Positions 58,928-64,000 of a stretch of 64,000 nucleotides of DNA are shown here, piece after piece. Location of the stretch: positions 558,001 through 622,000 of the forward strand of contig NZ_CP009043.1 of NCBI RefSeq assembly GCF_000736415.1, written 5' to 3'. The stretch's first letter is position 1. Every line of letters starts with the position of its first letter. Source of the stretch: Campylobacter iguaniorum (GTDB lineage: Bacteria; Campylobacterota; Campylobacteria; Campylobacterales; Campylobacteraceae). Made by a program: the position numbers and the translations under genes. Below the pieces are notes generated by a model. That model did not search any database. It worked only from the letters and a program-made list of their open reading frames with translations, and was not told where the DNA came from.

Positions 58928-61489
58928 ATGATAACAGCTATTGCAAGAAAGATTTTTGGCACTAGAAATGATAAGGAAGTAAAGAAATATTTCAAGCGAG
59001 TCGCTTTGATAAATAACCTTGAAAACAAATATGCAAATTTGAGCGATGATGAGCTTAGGGCTGAATTTGACAAGCTTAGAGCTGATTTAAATAGTGGTAA
59101 AGTAACAAAAGATGATATATTAAACAATGTATTTGCGATAGTCAGAGAGACTAGTAAAAGAACTTTAAATATGCGTCATTTTGACGTGCAATTAATAGGT
59201 GGTATGGTCTTAAATGATGGCAAGATAGCTGAAATGAAGACTGGTGAGGGTAAGACTTTGGTTGCCACCTTGCCAGTTGTGCTAAATGCTATGGACGGCA
59301 AAGGCGTGCATGTAGTGACAGTGAACGACTACCTTGCAAAAAGAGACGCCACTCAAATGAGTGCGATTTATAACTTTTTAGGTCTTAGCGTGGGAGTTGT
59401 GCTTGGTGGCGAATATGACGATGAGAAGAGGAAAGCTGCCTATAATAGTGATATAACCTACGGCACAAACAATGAATTTGGCTTTGATTATTTGCGTGAT
59501 AATATGAAATTTGAGCTTAGCTCAAAGGTGCAAAGAGAGCATAACTACGTAATCGTCGATGAGGTCGATAGTATCTTGATCGATGAGGCTAGAACGCCAC
59601 TTATCATCAGCGGACCAACGAATCGCACACTTGATGGATATATCAAGGCTGACGCAGTGGCAAGACAACTAGTAAAAGGTACTCCAGCAGCCACTCCACA
59701 AGAAAAAGCAACTGGAGATTTTACTGTAGATGAGAAAAACCGCACCATAATGATAACAGAAGCTGGTATCTCAAAAGCAGAAAAGCTCTTTGGCGTGGAA
59801 AATCTCTATGACCTTGATAATGCCATTCTTAGCCACCATCTAGATCAAGCTTTGAAAGCTCACAATCTATTTGAAAAAGACGTGCATTACGTAGTAAGAG
59901 ATGAGCAAGTAATAATCGTAGATGAGTTTACAGGACGTTTGAGTGAGGGAAGGAGATTTAGCGAGGGTCTTCACCAAGCACTTGAGGCAAAAGAGGGTGT
60001 CAAAATCCAAGAAGAGAGCCAAACTCTAGCCGATATTACATTTCAAAATTACTTTAGAATGTATGAAAAACTCTCAGGCATGACAGGAACTGCCCAAACA
60101 GAAGCTACTGAGTTTTCTCAAATTTACAAGTTAGATGTTATATCAATCCCAACAAACGTACCGATAAAAAGAGTTGATAAAGATGACCTGATTTACAAAA
60201 CCGAAAATGAGAAATTTAAAGCTGTAATTGAAGAAATCAAAAGAGCAAATGCCATAGGTCAGCCTGTGCTTGTAGGAACTGCAAGTATAGAAAAGAGTGA
60301 AGTTTTCCATAAAATGTTAGCCAAAGAAAAAATCGCTCACTCTGTTTTGAACGCTAAAAACCACGAAAAAGAAGCTCAAATCATCGCTGAAGCTGGTGCA
60401 AAAGGCGCAGTAACGATAGCTACAAATATGGCTGGACGTGGTGTTGATATCCGTATAAGCGATGAGATTAGAGCTATAGGTGGGCTTTATATCATAGGAA
60501 CTGAACGCCATGAGAGCCGCCGTATCGATAATCAGCTAAGAGGTCGTGCCGGACGTCAAGGTGATCCTGGAATGAGCCGTTTTTACCTAAGTTTGGAAGA
60601 TAGTTTGCTTAGAATTTTTGGTAGCGATAAGATAAAAGCTATCATGGATAGGCTTGGCATAGAAGAGGGCGAAAGTATCGAAAGCAGACTTGTCACAAGA
60701 GCTGTTGAAAACGCTCAAAAGAAAGTCGAGAGCTTGCACTTTGAAAGTAGAAAACACATACTTGAGTATGATGATGTGGCAAATGAGCAAAGAAAAACAA
60801 TCTATAAATATAGAAATGAGCTTCTAAATCCTGAGTTTGATCTAAAAGATAAGATTATTTCAAATAGAGATGATTTTGTAAAAACACTGCTTGATACTGC
60901 TGAGATATTTGACGGTGCGTTAAGTGATGAATTTGATCTAAATAAACTTGTAAATGTGGTTTATAGCGAGACTGGATCACAGCTTGGTGAAGATGAACTA
61001 AAGGGGCTAACTCACGCAGAACTAGTCCAAAAGGTCGCAGACAAACTAGCGAGCGATTATGAAGAAAAGATGTCACCTATAGATGATGAACAAAGAAAAA
61101 ATATAGAAAAAGTTCTTTACTTGCAAGTCGTGGATAACGCTTGGAGAGAGCATTTGTATCAAATGGATATATTGAAAACAGGCATAGGACTTCGTGGATA
61201 TAACCAAAAAGATCCGCTCACTGAGTATAAAAAGGAGAGCTACAATCTATTTATGGAGCTTGTTAGCAGGCTTAAAAATGAAAGCGTTAAAACCTTGCAA
61301 ATCATAAGATTTAAAGCAGCTCCTGCGGCTGAAGAAAATCAAGAAGAGAGCCAAAGAGAAGAAGCCGGTAAAGAAGAAGCTCAAAGCTCAAAAAAAATAG
61401 CTAGAAATGATCCATGCCCTTGCGGAAGTGGTAAAAAATATAAAGAGTGTTGCGGCAAAAGTGGCCCTAAAAAAGGGATTTTTGCTTAA
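58928..61489 (+). CDS. secA: Preprotein translocase ATPase SecA
   Basis: 853 residues from the ATG at 58928; a GTG one codon earlier is possible, but AAGG at 58917-58920 fits the ATG better. Walker A MKTGEGKT (about 102-109), [28 protein letters not shown] and AGRGVDI are present. The C-terminal zinc finger [17 protein letters not shown], which binds SecB or ribosomes, completes the family. It drives protein export through SecYEG. It is followed without a gap by the permease gene. Confidence 0.98.
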   Translation: MITAIARKIFGTRNDKEVKKYFKRVALINNLENKYANLSDDELRAEFDKLRADLNSGKVTKDDILNNVFAIVRETSKRTLNMRHFDVQLIGGMVLNDGKIAEMKTGEGKTLVATLPVVLNAMDGKGVHVVTVNDYLAKRDATQMSAIYNFLGLSVGVVLGGEYDDEKRKAAYNSDITYGTNNEFGFDYLRDNMKFELSSKVQREHNYVIVDEVDSILIDEARTPLIISGPTNRTLDGYIKADAVARQLVKGTPAATPQEKATGDFTVDEKNRTIMITEAGISKAEKLFGVENLYDLDNAILSHHLDQALKAHNLFEKDVHYVVRDEQVIIVDEFTGRLSEGRRFSEGLHQALEAKEGVKIQEESQTLADITFQNYFRMYEKLSGMTGTAQTEATEFSQIYKLDVISIPTNVPIKRVDKDDLIYKTENEKFKAVIEEIKRANAIGQPVLVGTASIEKSEVFHKMLAKEKIAHSVLNAKNHEKEAQIIAEAGAKGAVTIATNMAGRGVDIRISDEIRAIGGLYIIGTERHESRRIDNQLRGRAGRQGDPGMSRFYLSLEDSLLRIFGSDKIKAIMDRLGIEEGESIESRLVTRAVENAQKKVESLHFESRKHILEYDDVANEQRKTIYKYRNELLNPEFDLKDKIISNRDDFVKTLLDTAEIFDGALSDEFDLNKLVNVVYSETGSQLGEDELKGLTHAELVQKVADKLASDYEEKMSPIDDEQRKNIEKVLYLQVVDNAWREHLYQMDILKTGIGLRGYNQKDPLTEYKKESYNLFMELVSRLKNESVKTLQIIRFKAAPAAEENQEESQREEAGKEEAQSSKKIARNDPCPCGSGKKYKECCGKSGPKKGIFA

Positions 61490-62674
61490 ATGGTAAAGTA
61501 TTTACTCTTAAAATATCTAAGATTTGATAAAACACAGCCTTTTATCAGCCTTTCGGCTTTGCTTGCGTTTTTAGGCGTAAGCATTGGGCTTATGGTGCTT
61601 ATCGTGGCTATGGCAATAATGAATGGTTTTGATAAAGAATTTGAGCGAAAACTCTTTACTATGAACTATCCTATCACAATCATGAGCCACTCTAAGGCAA
61701 ATATAACAAATTTAGATGTAGAAGAGTTAAAACTAAAGTTTCCAGAGCTTAAATTTAGCCCATACATAAATGCTCAAACTATCGTAAAAAGTGGCAACTC
61801 TATGGAGGGTGGGCTTGTTTTTGGTGTGGATTTTGAAGATGAAAGACAGATAAATTCAGTCATAAATGAAGCCTTAAAAGGTCAAATTCCAAGTGGTTTT
61901 GAAATCATCATTGGTAAAGGTATGAAAAATGAACTTGGAGGCGATGAAAAGGTCACTCTGATCTTTATGCAAAACGATCCGAGCGGGTTTTCTGTCGTGC
62001 CTAAGATGAAGAGATTTAGCGTAGTTGGCGACTTTAGCTCAGGTCTTATAGCTTATGATAAGGCTTATAGTTACACTGATGTAAATGCACTTAGAAAAGT
62101 CCTTGGCTATGATTATGGGACTTATGATGGCATCCATATTTACTCACAAAATCCAAGAGCTGACATAAAAAAAATAAACGAAACTCTTCCTATAGGCAAA
62201 AGAGCCATAGGCTGGTGGGAACAAAATGGAAACTTTTTTAGTGCTTTGGCGCTTGAAAAACGGGCACTTTTTATCGTTTTGATGCTGATTATACTAGTAG
62301 CAAGCTTAAATATCATAAGCTCACTTCTTATGACAGTGATGAATCGTCGCCAAGAAATAGCCTTATTGTTAGCCTTAGGAGCTAGTAAAAGCGAGATAAA
62401 AAAGAGCTTTTTTGCTCAAGGATTAGTGGTTGGCGGTAGCGGAATAGTTTTCGGTCTTGTGCTTGGGCTTTTTGGAGTGTGGTTGCTTGGAAGTTTTGAT
62501 ATAGTAAATTTGCCAGCTGACGTGTATGGAAGCAGTAAGTTGCCTATGGAATTATCGCTAATAGATCTTGTGATGATAGTGGTTGGAGCGATCTTTATCG
62601 TTGCTTTTTCATCATATTACCCAGCTAAAAAAGCCAGCAATGTCGATATCTTAACAACTCTTAGAAATGAGTGA
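61490..62674 (+). CDS. lolC: LolC/LolE-family ABC permease (lipoprotein release)
   Basis: 394 residues: N-terminal helix SLSALLAFLGVSIGLMVLIVAMAIMNGFDKEFERKL, a large periplasmic MacB-PCD-like domain (about 45-240), and three C-terminal helices of the FtsX type (about 265-380) with VMNRRQEIALLLALGASKSEIKKSF. This is the permease that extracts lipoproteins for LolA. Campylobacterota seem to use a single such permease as a homodimer, so lolC versus lolE is arbitrary. Its ATG follows the secA stop directly; an ATPase partner (lolD) is not in the window. Confidence 0.88.
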   Translation: MVKYLLLKYLRFDKTQPFISLSALLAFLGVSIGLMVLIVAMAIMNGFDKEFERKLFTMNYPITIMSHSKANITNLDVEELKLKFPELKFSPYINAQTIVKSGNSMEGGLVFGVDFEDERQINSVINEALKGQIPSGFEIIIGKGMKNELGGDEKVTLIFMQNDPSGFSVVPKMKRFSVVGDFSSGLIAYDKAYSYTDVNALRKVLGYDYGTYDGIHIYSQNPRADIKKINETLPIGKRAIGWWEQNGNFFSALALEKRALFIVLMLIILVASLNIISSLLMTVMNRRQEIALLLALGASKSEIKKSFFAQGLVVGGSGIVFGLVLGLFGVWLLGSFDIVNLPADVYGSSKLPMELSLIDLVMIVVGAIFIVAFSSYYPAKKASNVDILTTLRNE

Positions 62675-62676
62675 GT

Positions 62677-63309
62677 TTATAGGGTACATTTAGCAGTATC
62701 AATATAAGCATAGCCGGTTCTTGATGTAACTTTTATATTGATACACTCTGTTTTTGTTGAAATTTTGATTGAGCAATCACTTGCAGCATTTTGATATGCG
62801 TTTGAATTTGATTTTATATTTCCTTTATACGGTCTACCTAACTCATCAAATGTTATTCTTTTACTTCCACTTACAGAGCAACCGCTAGAAAGAGTAATAT
62901 TTGTTATTCCATATTTTTTAGTTAAATTTAACTCTGGACTTGGATTTATGGTAGAAATTCCAGAGTGTCCAATTGTAAGCATTTGATCTGGTTTCAGTGG
63001 ATTTTTAGCTATCTCTTTACCATCTGGATTTCCACTGTATGTCGGTGAATCTGAAAATATAGTATATGTTTGCTCCCCATTATAAGTATTAAAATATATT
63101 TGCCATCTTGATTTATACCAATTCGCATCTACTGGATTAAATTTATCATCAACCATAGCAAGGTGCTGAGTGTAGCGAATATGGCTGAGGATCTGATCGG
63201 CTGCTAGCTGGAGATTATTTCTATCAAATCTAGGCATAGCAACACTTGCCAACACGCCGATTACCACGATGACTACAACTAATTCTAATAATGTAAATGC
63301 TTTTTTCAT
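62677..63309 (-). CDS. Pseudopilin with prepilin-type N-terminus
   Basis: 210 residues. The start MKKAFTLLELVVVIVVIGVLASVAMPRFD is a type IV/II pseudopilin signal: cleavage after the Ala, methylated Phe, Glu5 in the helix. A globular domain with two C-terminal cysteine pairs follows (SSGCSVSG, ASDCSIKI, KTECINIKV, TAKCTL). In Campylobacter such pseudopilins serve the natural-transformation (Cts) or type II-like system, and CtsG is the nearest known analogue. The stop lies 2 bases from the convergent permease gene. Confidence 0.87.
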   Translation of the reverse strand: MKKAFTLLELVVVIVVIGVLASVAMPRFDRNNLQLAADQILSHIRYTQHLAMVDDKFNPVDANWYKSRWQIYFNTYNGEQTYTIFSDSPTYSGNPDGKEIAKNPLKPDQMLTIGHSGISTINPSPELNLTKKYGITNITLSSGCSVSGSKRITFDELGRPYKGNIKSNSNAYQNAASDCSIKISTKTECINIKVTSRTGYAYIDTAKCTL

Positions 63310-63330
63310 AATCTCAAGTATATCATAAAT

Positions 63331-64000
63331 TTACTGGGCTTTGCAAATGTAATATCTGGCTATGACTTTGTCAAATTTAGTGATTTTGATTAAACTATTG
63401 TCGCAACCATCTTGCCTTTTTTGGCTAAGGATATATTCATTTCCTTTTTTGATACCGTAAAACTGGAGTCTGATAGCCATATCGTAGTTTGTTTTCACAG
63501 CGTGGATCCTAAGCAGTTTTAGCCTATTTGCAAGGTCTTTTGCGACATCATATTTATAAACAAAATGTTTTTTGGGGTCATCTAAAAACAGATATATGAC
63601 GCTATGAAATATACTCGCAAATGAATTTATGGCTAAAAATGATAAAACTATAATGGTGCAAATCTTATGTTTAATCCTAAATTTAGGCAGTCTAACTCTA
63701 TATGAGTTGAAAAAAACTTTCACCATGAGTGGGGTTAAAATCACGCAAAATGGCAAGAACATTTCTAGGCTCTGTTTTTGTCTGATAGATAGCAAGGAGC
63801 ATACACAAAATGCAGTCGTGCTGATAAACCAAAGTAGATTTTTATCTTCTTTTATCCAAATTCTATAAGTCGTGTAGATAAAATACAAAAATACTAGTGG
63901 CGAAAACACAGCGGCAAAAACGCCTAATGTGTCTATCAAATACCCTTTTGGTTTTCCATCAGTTTCTAATCCAAAAAGCCAAAACCAAATAACAGCAGCG
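63331..64000 (-). CDS. C-terminal part of a polytopic membrane protein, possibly a glycosyltransferase (cut by window end)
   Basis: The frame is open to the end of the window; upstream codons still read as protein (AAVIWFWLFGLETDGKPKGY before the internal TTG at 63939), so the true start is outside. The visible part has four membrane helices and a C-terminal soluble domain of about 85 residues (KYDVAKDLANRLK ... CKAQ). The motif SIRQKQSLEMFLPFCVIL and topology recall ArnT/PMT-type (GT39/GT83) lipid-linked sugar transferases, without the catalytic N-terminus in view. That family call is tentative. It lies 22 bases upstream of the pseudopilin gene. Confidence 0.65.
   Translation of the reverse strand, partial: AAVIWFWLFGLETDGKPKGYLIDTLGVFAAVFSPLVFLYFIYTTYRIWIKEDKNLLWFISTTAFCVCSLLSIRQKQSLEMFLPFCVILTPLMVKVFFNSYRVRLPKFRIKHKICTIIVLSFLAINSFASIFHSVIYLFLDDPKKHFVYKYDVAKDLANRLKLLRIHAVKTNYDMAIRLQFYGIKKGNEYILSQKRQDGCDNSLIKITKFDKVIARYYICKAQ

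Overview
The window is a chromosomal segment of a Campylobacter. The 16S rRNA, the AT-rich DNA, the synteny (rpmH-rnpA-yidD-yidC-jag-mnmE-purL-dnaJ-like-purH; rsmH/ppiD/ftsA/ftsZ; pif1-like helicase/lolA/secA/lolC) and the frequent TTG starts all fit. From memory, the 16S V2 region resembles the C. fetus / C. hyointestinalis / C. lanienae group more than C. jejuni. That species-level call is an inference.

Layout. 1-4028: rny, a SYLF-domain protein, a DedA-like protein and a DUF945-like protein in one tight + strand run. 4029-9975: one complete rRNA operon, 16S - tRNA-Ile(GAU) - 23S - 5S, with a promoter, long pre-16S and pre-23S processing stems, and no tRNA-Ala in the spacer. 9976-10748: a very AT-rich gene desert. 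10749-14025: a decayed prophage, comprising a 5'-truncated large phage-type protein, a small membrane protein and a truncated SU10-type major capsid gene. 14103-22336: a complete type I-B CRISPR-Cas effector and adaptation operon in the order cas6 | cas8b-cas7-cas5-cas3-cas4-cas2-cas1. No CRISPR array is visible in the window. Inside cas8b an ideal Shine-Dalgarno plus in-frame TTG appears to encode a separate Cas11b small subunit. Together, 9976-22336 is an accessory island inserted behind the rRNA operon.

22662-42723 returns to core genome: a thioesterase, a periplasmic protein, a UDG-like protein, a GNAT, glnK-amtB nitrogen control, the ribosome/RNase P/membrane-insertion cluster, purine synthesis (purL, purH), a chemoreceptor with a c-type haem motif, an HI0933-type flavoprotein and a D-amino-acid-type aminotransferase. 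42724-46500 carries a large autotransporter whose reading frame is broken at a G8 tract, so it appears to be a phase-variable surface protein captured in the OFF state. An 11-bp inverted repeat lies on its predicted transcription start.

46497-64000: a FUSC-type membrane protein with an FtsL-like protein and rsmH (- strand); a class II aldolase-like protein lacking its metal histidines; a PpiD-like chaperone with ftsA-ftsZ; an unusual lipoprotein fusing an NlpC/P60 and an M15 peptidase domain; a Pif1-like helicase; lolA; secA; a LolC/E-type permease; a pseudopilin; and a membrane protein cut by the window end.

The observations most worth following are the internal cas11b start, the Cas4 lacking its motif-I histidine, the array-less cas island beside a capsid relic, the G8 phase-variable autotransporter with its operator-like palindrome, and several degenerate enzymes (aldolase-like, UDG-like). 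All functional calls are from sequence reading alone; no database search was run.
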